From Bacteroidales bacterium UBA5219 (GTDB taxonomy: Bacteria > Bacteroidota > Bacteroidia > Bacteroidales > ML635J-15): a stretch of 11,232 bases of DNA. This document shows positions 1 to 5,835 of this stretch, one piece after another. Each line of letters opens with the position of its first letter. Positions within the stretch are counted from its first letter, which is position 1. The notes below the pieces were generated by a model. It saw only the letters and a program-made list of their open reading frames with translations, was not told the origin of the DNA and did not search any database. The stretch is from positions 1 through 11,232 of the forward strand of contig DHVB01000082.1 in assembly GCA_002412425.1 (NCBI GenBank). The letters run 5' to 3'. The translations under genes were made by a program, and so were the position numbers.

Positions 1-1
1 T

Positions 2-616
2 CAATTAATTGAAAGGAAATTGCATTTTAGAGGAAATGAAAACTCATTTTCATTAATATCTGTTGCAAAAGAAACAGCAGAAAAAGGAGTTCCAAATTTA
101 AAAGAAAAAGAAGATGCTATCAAATTACTCAAAAATGAAATTGTTTTATCTGAACCTAAACGAAATACTCCAGAGAAAGAACTGCAAGCATGGATAATAC
201 TATATTCTATGAGGAATAATGGAGTGCTTCCATTTAGTGATAATTTAAAACTTATAACAACAGAGTTAGTATTTAAAAACAAGAAAGAATATAAATTATC
301 AAAGCCCAAAAGAGATATTAGAAATGATATTTTGGCAATTGATGACAAGAATAATTTATGTGTAATTGAACTTAAATACACAAGAGATAATGAAGTAAAG
401 CGACAAACACTAGAATTTGAAAAAGTAGTAAAGTATGAAAATGAGTTCTTCTATCAACTTGTTAAATTATATACAGACAAAGAGTGGAATGGTAGCATTA
501 GAAAGATTTCAGTATGGCCAAAAGCAGAGGGTAAAACAAGAAAAAAAGAGTATATAGAAGTAGAAGAGATTAACTATTCAACTAATGAAGAAAAAACAAT
601 TTATACATTTGAATAA
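2..616 (+). CDS. PD-(D/E)XK nuclease-like protein, C-terminal part (5' end outside window)
   Basis: The reading frame is open to the left edge. The first possible start inside the window is a TTG at 20, with no reason to prefer it, so I treat the gene as 5'-partial. Counting from that TTG, the protein shows the spacing expected of a PD-(D/E)XK nuclease core. There is an acidic residue in a strand (E82 in TTELVF), D103 in IRNDILAID, and an E-x-K on the next hydrophobic strand (VIELKY, E117 and K119). A helix with KRQTLEFEKVVKYENEF follows. A stretch at about residues 51-66 (PEKELQAWIILYSMRN) is probably a helical lead-in. The family includes restriction enzymes, mobile-element nucleases and many uncharacterised proteins, and I cannot name a subfamily or substrate. 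It is the first gene of the cassette-like block and is followed by repeat copy 1. The nuclease fold is inferred from the motif only. Confidence 0.6.
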   Translation, partial: QLIERKLHFRGNENSFSLISVAKETAEKGVPNLKEKEDAIKLLKNEIVLSEPKRNTPEKELQAWIILYSMRNNGVLPFSDNLKLITTELVFKNKKEYKLSKPKRDIRNDILAIDDKNNLCVIELKYTRDNEVKRQTLEFEKVVKYENEFFYQLVKLYTDKEWNGSIRKISVWPKAEGKTRKKEYIEVEEINYSTNEEKTIYTFE

Positions 617-710
617 GGCACAGTGTAATTTGGAAATAAAAAAAGGATAAAATTTTTACAAAAATATTTTCGTGTTTTATTGCGAATAAAAACGAAAAAA
701 AGAGTACCCC

Positions 711-850
711 TCACTCGCTCGGATTTAGCTTCGCTGAGCTCGTCCTGCGGACTTCGGTTATAATCCGAGTGCTAAGTTATAATCAACAAAAAATTACATA
801 CAATATTATTTGTTAAATTTATATGAATGTTGTATATTTGTTTTAGAAAA
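711..850 (+). repeat. Array repeat copy 1 (type A promoter half)
   Basis: The left half is an imperfect palindrome. CTCGGATT (718-725) pairs perfectly with AATCCGAG (762-769). The 36 bases between can form two short inner hairpins: AGCT (727-730) with AGCT (737-740), and GTCC (742-745) with GGAC (749-752) around a TGC loop. The folded form would therefore be branched. The right half is AT-rich and ends in the promoter at 809-840 followed by TTTTAGAAAA. The stretch from 617 to 710 holds no gene. Its only structure is a short A/T hairpin around 674-693 (GTTTTATT-GCG-AATAAAAAC). Confidence 0.75.
809..840 (+). promoter_or_regulatory. Bacteroidetes-type promoter for the first rhuM-like gene
   Basis: TTTG at 809-812 and TATATTTG at 833-840 are separated by 20 bp. 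This matches the known Bacteroidetes primary sigma consensus (TTTG, about 19-21 bp, TAnnTTTG). Transcription would start near 847, leaving an untranslated leader of about 80 bases before the ATG at 930, longer than in the other units. A 5-codon reading frame (ATG at 875) lies in this leader and is probably chance. Confidence 0.75.
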
Positions 851-929
851 CAAATAATATACTAAATTGAACGAATGTCAGGAACTATCTAAAGAACAGC
901 AATTTTATAGCCGTACAAAATATTGAAAA

Positions 930-1958
930 ATGGATAAAAATAAAAAACTACAAATACGAAATAGCACAGCCGAATTTTTAATTTTCACCAATCAAAGTAA
1001 AACATCAACTATTGAAGTTCGCTACGAAAATGGAACTATTTGGCTTTCACAAAAACTTATGGCTATTTTGTTTGATTGCAGCGTGGACAACATTTCATTA
1101 CACCTCAAAAACCTTTTCAAATCAGGAGAAATTGACGAAAATTCAGTTACCGAGGAATACTCGGCAACTGCTTCAGACGGTAAAAATTATAAAACAAAAC
1201 ACTACAATTTAGATGCAATAATATCTGTAGGATACAGGGTAAATTCAGTTCGTGCAACACAATTTAGGCAATGGGCAACTCAGGTATTGAAAGAATATGC
1301 AATAAAAGGATATGTTCTTGACCGTAAAAGAATGGAAAATGGCGCTTTTTTAGATGAAGATTATTTTGAGCATTTACTTGAAGAAATTCGCGAAATTCGA
1401 TTGAGTGAAAGGCGGTTTTACCAAAAAGTTACTGATATTTATGCAACAAGTATTGATTACAATAAAGACGCTATAATTACAAAAGAATTCTTTGCAAAAG
1501 TTCAAAACAAACTCCACTATGCTATTCATCAACACACTGCGGCAGAACTAATTATTGAACGTGCAGATAGTAGAAAAGAACATATGGGATTAACTTCATG
1601 GAAAAACAGTCCAAACGGTAAAATTTTAAAATCAGATGTTACGATTGCAAAAAATTATCTTGCAAAAGATGAATTAGACGCATTAGGAAGGATTGTAAAT
1701 GCTTATCTTGATTTAGCAGAAAATAGAGCCAAACGCAAAATTCCAATGACAATGGAAGATTGGGCAAAACGTTTAGATTTATTTCTTCAACATGACGATA
1801 GAGAAATTTTGCAAAATGCCGGCAAAATAAGTTATGAAATAGCAAAAGAACATGCTGAAACTGAATTTGAAAAATACAGAATTATACAAGACCAATTATT
1901 TCAATCTGACTTCGATAAATTAATTAATAATTTGGATAATAAAGCGATAAATGAATAA
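930..1958 (+). CDS. RhuM family protein, copy 1
   Basis: This 342-residue protein is a full-length member of the RhuM family (named after Salmonella rhuM), common in bacterial accessory regions. No biochemical activity is firmly established that I can state. The N-terminal part (about 28-70: IEVRYENGTIWLSQ, then a helix pair ending in LFKSGEIDE) looks like a DNA-binding or phage-antirepressor-like module. It is followed by the family signature YNLDAIISVGYRV (92-104) and TQFRQWATQ (110-118). The C-terminal part carries FYQKVTDIYATSIDY (163-177), VQNKLHYAIH (191-200), TAAELIIERAD (203-213) and MTMEDWAKRLD (273-283). The ATG at 930 leaves the conserved N-terminus complete. The gene has its own promoter in repeat copy 1 and is followed by repeat copy 2. 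Compared with the second copy, it keeps a longer segment before the YNLD signature (SATASDGKNYKTKH). Confidence 0.9.
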   Translation: MDKNKKLQIRNSTAEFLIFTNQSKTSTIEVRYENGTIWLSQKLMAILFDCSVDNISLHLKNLFKSGEIDENSVTEEYSATASDGKNYKTKHYNLDAIISVGYRVNSVRATQFRQWATQVLKEYAIKGYVLDRKRMENGAFLDEDYFEHLLEEIREIRLSERRFYQKVTDIYATSIDYNKDAIITKEFFAKVQNKLHYAIHQHTAAELIIERADSRKEHMGLTSWKNSPNGKILKSDVTIAKNYLAKDELDALGRIVNAYLDLAENRAKRKIPMTMEDWAKRLDLFLQHDDREILQNAGKISYEIAKEHAETEFEKYRIIQDQLFQSDFDKLINNLDNKAINE

Positions 1959-2020
1959 AAAACACCTAAACGAAGTGTAAGAATGATTGAAATTTCAAAA
2001 ACTTCTCCTCCACTCTCCAA

Positions 2021-2156
2021 CTCGCTCGGATTTAACTTCGTTGAGCTTGTCCTGCGGACTTCGGTTGTAATCCGAGTGTTATACCCAAAAAAAAATAACA
2101 TAGAAAATTTTATTTGTTTAATTTGTAGGAATGGCTTATATTTGTTTTGGAAAATA
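2021..2156 (+). repeat. Array repeat copy 2 (type B promoter half)
   Basis: The palindrome half closely matches copy 1. The CTCGGATT (2025-2032) and AATCCGAG (2069-2076) arms and the GTCC-TGC-GGAC inner hairpin are retained, while one inner arm has changed from AGCT to AACT. After AATCCGAG comes GTGTTATAC, and ATAACA follows at 2095-2100, giving a second weak inverted repeat (GTGTTAT/ATAACAt). The right half ends in the promoter at 2113-2144 and TTTTGGAAAATA. It matches copy 4 much better than copies 1 and 3. Confidence 0.8.
2113..2144 (+). promoter_or_regulatory. Bacteroidetes-type promoter for the second rhuM-like gene
   Basis: TTTG (2113-2116), 20 bp, TATATTTG (2137-2144). The expected start of transcription is near 2151, giving a leader of about 38 bases before the ATG at 2189. 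The spacer carries the type B sequence with GTAGGAATGGCT directly before the -7 box. Confidence 0.8.
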
Positions 2157-2188
2157 TAAGTTAACAATACTGGGTAAGGAAAAATAAT

Positions 2189-3172
2189 ATGGATAAAAAA
2201 CATTCCGATTTTATTTTATTCAAAACTGAAGACGACAAGATAGCAGTAGATGTACGTTTTGAGAATGAAACTGTTTGGCTAACTCAAGACCAAATGGCAC
2301 TACTTTTTGGAAAAGCTAAATCTACAATAAACGAGCATATTCAGAATATATTTAAAGAAGGGGAGCTTGAAGAGACACAATGTACACAGAAATTCGGAAA
2401 TTCCGAATTTCAACAGAAAGCACCATTTTACTATAATTTAGATGTTATAATTTCTGTTGGTTATCGTGTAAAATCATTACGTGGCACGCAATTTCGTCAA
2501 TGGGCAACTAAACGCCTCAATGAGTATATACGCAAAGGATTCACAATAGATGATGAACGCCTTAAAAATTTGGGAGGAGGAAGTTATTGGAAAGAATTAT
2601 TACAACGAATACGTGATATTCGTGCATCTGAAAAAGTTTTTTATCGTCAAGTGCTTGATATCTATGCAACCAGTATTGACTATGACCCTAAAGCAGATAT
2701 TTCCATTGCATTTTTCAAAAAAGTTCAAAACAAAATTCATTATGCTGTACACGGCAAAACAGCAGCCGAAGTTATTTATACCCGCGCCGATGCTGAAAAA
2801 GAATTTATGGGATTGATGACTTTCCCGGGTAATCGCCCATACTTGAAAGACGTTGTAGTAGCAAAAAATTATTTGGACGAAAAGGAGCTTCGTTCTCTTG
2901 GACAAATTGTATCAGGATACCTAGACTTTGCAGAGCGTCAAGCTGAAAGAGAACAGACTATGACAATGAAAGACTGGGCTGAACATTTGGACAAAATCCT
3001 GACAATGAGTGGTGAAAAGTTACTACAAGGAGCCGGTTCTATCAGCCACGAAATTGCTATTGAGAAGGCTACCTCAGAGTATAAAAAATATCAACAAAAA
3101 ACATTGAGCGAAGTAGAAAAAAATTATTTAGAAAGCCTGAAAATATTAGAAAATAAAACCCAAAAAAAATAA
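2189..3172 (+). CDS. RhuM family protein, copy 2
   Basis: A second full-length RhuM protein, 327 residues. It has the same domain order as its neighbour: VDVRFENETVWLTQDQMALLFGK (20-42) with a helix-turn-helix-like stretch (AKSTINEHIQNIFKEGEL, 43-60), YNLDVIISVGYRVKS (82-96), GTQFRQWATKRLNEYI (99-114), FYRQVLDIYATSIDYD (151-166), VQNKIHYAVHGKTAAEVIYTRAD (179-201) and MTMKDWAEHLD (258-268). The sequence before YNLD (about 63-81) differs completely from copy 1 and is shorter. Outside the signature blocks the two proteins diverge strongly, so this is not a recent duplication. A purine-rich AAGGA lies about 8 bases before the ATG. The gene sits alone between repeat copies 2 and 3. Family assignment is firm, but molecular function is unknown. 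Confidence 0.92.
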   Translation: MDKKHSDFILFKTEDDKIAVDVRFENETVWLTQDQMALLFGKAKSTINEHIQNIFKEGELEETQCTQKFGNSEFQQKAPFYYNLDVIISVGYRVKSLRGTQFRQWATKRLNEYIRKGFTIDDERLKNLGGGSYWKELLQRIRDIRASEKVFYRQVLDIYATSIDYDPKADISIAFFKKVQNKIHYAVHGKTAAEVIYTRADAEKEFMGLMTFPGNRPYLKDVVVAKNYLDEKELRSLGQIVSGYLDFAERQAEREQTMTMKDWAEHLDKILTMSGEKLLQGAGSISHEIAIEKATSEYKKYQQKTLSEVEKNYLESLKILENKTQKK

Positions 3173-3188
3173 AACACAATATCTCAAA

Positions 3189-3325
3189 TTTAGCTCCTCT
3201 GAGCTCGTCCTTCCACTCTCCCGCTCGCTCGGATTTGCAATCCGAGTGTTGCTCAATAAAAATTATTTACAAAAATTGTTTGTTTTATATTTATGAATGT
3301 TGTATATTTGTTTTGGAAAATAGAT
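3189..3325 (+). repeat. Array repeat copy 3 (rearranged palindrome, type A promoter half)
   Basis: The palindrome is reduced to its simplest form: CTCGGATT (3228-3235) and AATCCGAG (3239-3246) are separated only by TGC. The inner segment of the other copies is found outside it instead. TAGCTCCTCTGAGCTCGTCC at 3191-3210 corresponds to the piece that lies within the palindrome in copy 1. The right half matches copy 1 (TTATGAATGTTGTATATTTG) and ends in TTTTGGAAAATAGAT. The repeat begins shortly after the stop codon of the second rhuM-like gene. Confidence 0.75.
3279..3310 (+). promoter_or_regulatory. Bacteroidetes-type promoter for the 246-residue orphan
   Basis: TTTG (3279-3282), 20 bp, TATATTTG (3303-3310), type A spacer ending in GAATGTTG. 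Transcription would start near 3317, about 37 bases before the ATG at 3354. Confidence 0.8.
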
Positions 3326-3353
3326 GTTATGTGACATAAAAGAATAACTAACA

Positions 3354-4094
3354 ATGAAAGAAAAAATACTAAATGAACTTCATAAATTCAAGGATTTAAA
3401 AAACAAAGAAAAAATTAAATCATTCGTAATTTTTAATTTGCCATCTGAGAAATCATATGAATTGAATACATTGATTCGAACTGAATTTCTAATTATAAAA
3501 GAACATTTAGAAAAAGAACGGAAACAAGAATTATTAAAAATGATTAAAAAACTAGACTGGATTGAAAACAAATACTCTGATTTATATCATCGATATGAAA
3601 ACACGCCAGTTAGCAGAGATATTTTAAAGTGGGAATCTGAAGTTTATAACGACAATTATGAGTTAGTATCACAAACACAAACACCATTAAAAAAGTTGAT
3701 TGATTCTTTTAATTTTGAAAATATTGATTTTGAAGAGTATAATGTAAATGAATTATTATTTGACAAGATGAATTCCGAAATGGGTTTTTACAATTTGAAA
3801 CGTTATAACTCAGATAAAGAATTTGCTAAAAATTATCACCCAACGGAGTCCGAAACAAAATACATGGAGTTAATGGATTATTTCCAACGCTGTAGCTTTC
3901 CTAAATTCATTTATTGCTACAATAAAGAATATCAAACAGATTTTGAGGAATGGTTTAGACGTGGATTCAAATGGGATTCACTGAAATGGTCTGTATTTGG
4001 ATTTGATATCAGTCAACCTGAATTTGAAAGTAAAGCAAGTGAGTATGTTCTTGAAGAAATGTATTATAATAGAGAAATAATTTACGCCACATAA
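3354..4094 (+). CDS. Protein of unknown function, 246 residues
   Basis: I do not recognise this protein. It has no signal peptide and no membrane segment, so it is probably cytosolic. The N-terminal third (about 1-75) is highly charged and helical, rich in Lys and Glu (IIKEHLEKERKQELLKMIKKLDWIENKYSDLY), and could form a coiled coil. The C-terminal part is rich in aromatic residues (YFQRCSFPKFIYCYNKEYQTDFEEWFRRGFKWDSLKWSVFGFD), which suggests a compact globular domain. I see no obvious catalytic motif. The ATG at 3354 fits the promoter in repeat copy 3, about 37 bases downstream of the predicted start of transcription. The gene stands alone in its unit and is followed by an unusual C/A-rich tail before repeat copy 4. 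Long length, ordinary codon use and a dedicated promoter support a real gene. Confidence 0.8.
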   Translation: MKEKILNELHKFKDLKNKEKIKSFVIFNLPSEKSYELNTLIRTEFLIIKEHLEKERKQELLKMIKKLDWIENKYSDLYHRYENTPVSRDILKWESEVYNDNYELVSQTQTPLKKLIDSFNFENIDFEEYNVNELLFDKMNSEMGFYNLKRYNSDKEFAKNYHPTESETKYMELMDYFQRCSFPKFIYCYNKEYQTDFEEWFRRGFKWDSLKWSVFGFDISQPEFESKASEYVLEEMYYNREIIYAT

Positions 4095-4195
4095 CATGCT
4101 ATTTACTGCACAGCCTGCCACAGACACGACACAACCACATAGCACACTGATAACCGTTAAGAGACATTCAAAAAACGCACCTGCTCTCTCAAACC
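4095..4195 (+). other. C/A-rich tail between the orphan gene and repeat copy 4
   Basis: Right after the stop codon the sequence becomes richer in GC than its surroundings and strongly skewed on this strand. C and A dominate, with many CACA and CCACA runs (about 4106-4150). It contains the small palindrome-like TAACCGTTA (4151-4159). It takes the place of the left palindrome arm seen in the other repeat copies. I find no open reading frame that looks real here. Confidence 0.45.
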
Positions 4196-4288
4196 TATAA
4201 TCCAAGTGTTATACAATTAAAAAAATAACACACAAATTTTATTTGTTTAATTTGTAGGAATGGCTTATATTTGTTTTGAAAAATAGAT
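4196..4288 (+). repeat. Array repeat copy 4 (left arm missing, type B promoter half)
   Basis: Only the right arm of the palindrome is recognisable (AATCCAAG at 4199-4206, one change from AATCCGAG), and the CTCGGATT arm is absent. GTGTTAT (4206-4212) and ATAACAC (4225-4231) form a perfect 7-bp inverted repeat just after it. The right half is almost identical to copy 2, including TTTGTAGGAATGGC before the promoter -7 box. It ends in GAAAAATAGAT, like copy 3. Confidence 0.75.
4242..4273 (+). promoter_or_regulatory. Bacteroidetes-type promoter for the TPR-like gene
   Basis: TTTG (4242-4245), 20 bp, TATATTTG (4266-4273). Transcription should begin near 4280. This rules out a TTG at 4276 as the start codon of the following gene and favours the ATG at 4330. 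Confidence 0.8.
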
Positions 4289-4329
4289 ATTTGTTCAATA
4301 GTTCAAAGACCACAAACACATTGAAAACT

Positions 4330-4929
4330 ATGACAGAAAAACAGATTGAAAAAATAAAACTAGCGATTAAGAAAAACCGAGCTACATTGTCTGCTGAGAA
4401 ACGAAAATTTGGTGGATTTTTCGATAATTCAGGAAGACGTTATTATATTTCTGATTTGTACATGAAAATTGCAGATTATAAAGGAGCAATTACATATAAA
4501 AAATGGTTTGACAAAAACTTTCCAGATGATATTGGAGACTCATTATTATCTTTAAATTGGTCAATTGCTTATTTTGAACTTGGAAAAATAGCAGAAGCAA
4601 AAATTTACACGATTGACACTGCCTTCCAGAATATTTATCTACATGATTTACTAATTGGTAAAGAAGTAAAACGAATTGGCATGTACGAACATGGACATGA
4701 CATGCTTGATGTTGCAAAATCAATTATTAAGGATTATAAAAAAATTGTAACACAAACATATTTAGAATGGCTTACAGTTTTCATGGATACAGACGAATAT
4801 AAAGAACCAATTAATAAATACATAGAACTAAGCAAACTTCTAAAAGATGAAAACGACAAAGATAAATGGATTGAATTACTTGACCAAATCAGTGAATTAG
4901 AAGATAGAAATAAAAACATAAAAAAGTAA
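4330..4929 (+). CDS. Small TPR-like protein, 199 residues
   Basis: A cytosolic helical protein without a signal peptide. The middle region reads like tetratricopeptide-type helix pairs: YYISDLYMKIADYKGAITYKKWF, then LLSLNWSIAYFELGKIAEAKIYTIDTAF, with the alanine/glycine/aromatic spacing typical of TPR (A-x-Y-F-E-L-G-K-x-x-E-A). TPR repeats bind partner proteins or peptides. No catalytic motif is visible and the partner is unknown. The C-terminus (about 165-199) is charged and probably a coiled coil. The frame extends upstream to a TTG at 4276. That codon lies between the promoter -7 box and the predicted start of transcription, so the ATG at 4330 (MTEKQIEKIK) is the better start. It is the last gene of the array. 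TPR assignment is by pattern only. Confidence 0.75.
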   Translation: MTEKQIEKIKLAIKKNRATLSAEKRKFGGFFDNSGRRYYISDLYMKIADYKGAITYKKWFDKNFPDDIGDSLLSLNWSIAYFELGKIAEAKIYTIDTAFQNIYLHDLLIGKEVKRIGMYEHGHDMLDVAKSIIKDYKKIVTQTYLEWLTVFMDTDEYKEPINKYIELSKLLKDENDKDKWIELLDQISELEDRNKNIKK

Positions 4930-5000
4930 CTCACGCCCGCTCAAATTCTCCCTCACTAATCTCACAAATTTGCCTCGTACCAAAAAAAATGATACATTTT
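4930..5000 (+). repeat. Possible degenerate remnant of the array repeat
   Basis: Directly after the last gene of the array, pyrimidine-rich pieces such as CCGCTCAAATT, CCTCACTAATC and ACAAATTTGC resemble the CTCACTCGCTCGGATTTGC vocabulary of the other copies. CCAAAAAAAATGATACA resembles the stretch after GTGTTATA in copy 2. No good promoter follows. The match is loose and could be chance. Confidence 0.3.
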
Positions 5001-5069
5001 TATAAAAATTCAAATTTACAAACTTTTAACTTTATGGTCTTATAAGGAAAATTCCGCTTTATTAAAAAC

Positions 5070-5200
5070 AATCAAGGCGTTTTAGAAGTGTTTAAATGCA
5101 AGGCGTCTGAGATTGAAAACGAAGGAGCGTACAGAAGTACGTGACTGAGTTTGAACATCGAAAGCAACGAAGCAGTTGAATACTTATAAAACGCCACTTA
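5070..5200. repeat. Structured intergenic repeat with 9-bp inverted ends
   Basis: The element is closed by a perfect inverted repeat, GGCGTTTTA (5076-5084) and TAAAACGCC (5187-5195). AAGGCGT occurs twice near the left end (5074 and 5100). In the middle, CGTAC (5128-5132) and GTACG (5137-5141) form a hairpin with an AGAA loop. It is flanked by an imperfect direct repeat, CTGAGATTGAAAACGAA (near 5107) and CTGAGTTTGAACATCGAA (near 5145). It has no reading frame of note. It lies between the end of the array and the 3' end of the kinase gene. The first 14 bases recur exactly at 11126-11139. The layout fits a small non-autonomous interspersed element or a REP-like structured repeat. Confidence 0.6.
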
Positions 5201-5205
5201 AAAAA

Positions 5206-5820
5206 TTAAAACAACCCAAAAATTTCAGCATCAATCTTATCAATAATCTCTCTCAAATCTTCTGGACGTTGTGCAAAATCTAAATTTTCAACATCTATAA
5301 TTAAGAGTTTTCCACCATTATAGTTTGCTATCCAGCCTTCATATCTTTCATTCAAGCGTTTTAGATAGTCTAAGCGGATAGTATTTTCGTATTTTCGTCC
5401 ACGTTGTTGAATATTTTGCACAAGTTTTGGAACCGAAGCCCTTAGATATATTAGTAGATCAGGAGCTTCTACCAAAGTTGCCATTAGCGTGAAAAGACTA
5501 AAATAATTATCAAAATCGCGGGTTGTCATCAAACCCATAGAATGCAAGTTAGGTGCAAAAATATAAGCATCTTCATAAATGGTTCTATCTTGAATTACAG
5601 TCTTCCCTGCTTTTCTAATTTCAAGAATTTGATTAAATCTACTATTCAAAAAATAAACTTGAAGATTAAAAGACCACCTCTGCATATCTTCATAAAAATC
5701 ATTCAAATAAGGATTGTCGTCAACATCTTCGTAATGCGGAGACCAACCATAATGTTTGGCTAAAAGCTTGGTTAATGTGGTTTTGCCAGCGCCAATATTT
5801 CCTGCTACTGCTATGTGCAT
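5206..5820 (-). CDS. Deoxynucleoside kinase
   Basis: This 204-residue enzyme phosphorylates deoxynucleosides at the 5' position using a nucleoside triphosphate, in the cytosolic salvage pathway for DNA precursors. The P-loop GNIGAGKTT is at residues 7-15. E31-D32 (YEDVDDNPYL) is in the position of the substrate/catalytic acidic residue. WSFNLQVYFLNSRFNQ (49-64) lines the substrate pocket. QDRTIYEDAYIFAPNL (77-92) is the DR(S/T) motif region, and RGRKYE (140-145) is the arginine-rich LID. Length and motifs match the deoxyadenosine/deoxyguanosine/deoxycytidine kinase superfamily as found in Bacteroidota. Which base it prefers cannot be read from the sequence. The ATG at 5820 places the P-loop at the very N-terminus, as usual for the family. 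It is complete and probably monocistronic. Confidence 0.93.
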   Translation of the reverse strand: MHIAVAGNIGAGKTTLTKLLAKHYGWSPHYEDVDDNPYLNDFYEDMQRWSFNLQVYFLNSRFNQILEIRKAGKTVIQDRTIYEDAYIFAPNLHSMGLMTTRDFDNYFSLFTLMATLVEAPDLLIYLRASVPKLVQNIQQRGRKYENTIRLDYLKRLNERYEGWIANYNGGKLLIIDVENLDFAQRPEDLREIIDKIDAEIFGLF

Positions 5821-5835
5821 ATTCTTAAAATTTTG

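Larger units (their letters stand above)
711..4288 (+). other. Cassette-like array: single genes separated by a palindrome-plus-promoter repeat
   Basis: Four copies of one composite repeat (near 711-850, 2021-2156, 3189-3325 and 4196-4288) alternate with single genes on the same strand. Each copy ends in a promoter whose boxes are exactly 20 bp apart. Three complete units (repeat plus gene) are bounded this way, with a further gene on either side. The genes are unrelated apart from the two RhuM proteins. The repeats are similar but the genes are not, which suggests gene-by-gene gain or exchange at the repeats. No integrase or transposase is in the window, so the mechanism is open. Confidence 0.55.

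Noticed and set aside
1..381. Minus-strand reading frame of 126 residues
   Set aside because: It lies opposite the nuclease-like gene, has low-complexity Ser/Phe/Leu content typical of an antisense frame in AT-rich DNA, and has no sensible start context.
671..700. A/T hairpin after the nuclease-like gene as a terminator
   Set aside because: GTTTTATT-GCG-AATAAAAAC forms a stem with a bulge, but on the plus strand it is followed by A rather than T, and no minus-strand gene ends here.
1901..2203. Minus-strand reading frame of 100 residues across repeat copy 2
   Set aside because: It spans the palindrome and promoter of the repeat and the ends of two real genes. The open frame is a by-product of the repeat sequence.
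711..4288. Classical integron cassette array with attC sites
   Set aside because: GTGTTATAC after the palindrome recalls an attC 3' core, but copies 1 and 3 lack a good GTTRRRY core. I find no consistent matching RYYYAAC site at the 5' side, and each unit has its own promoter. No integrase is in the window. Similar in layout, but not shown to be an integron.
711..4288. CRISPR array
   Set aside because: The repeats are about 90-140 bases, imperfect and separated by whole genes of 0.7-1.1 kb. There are no short regular spacers and no cas genes.
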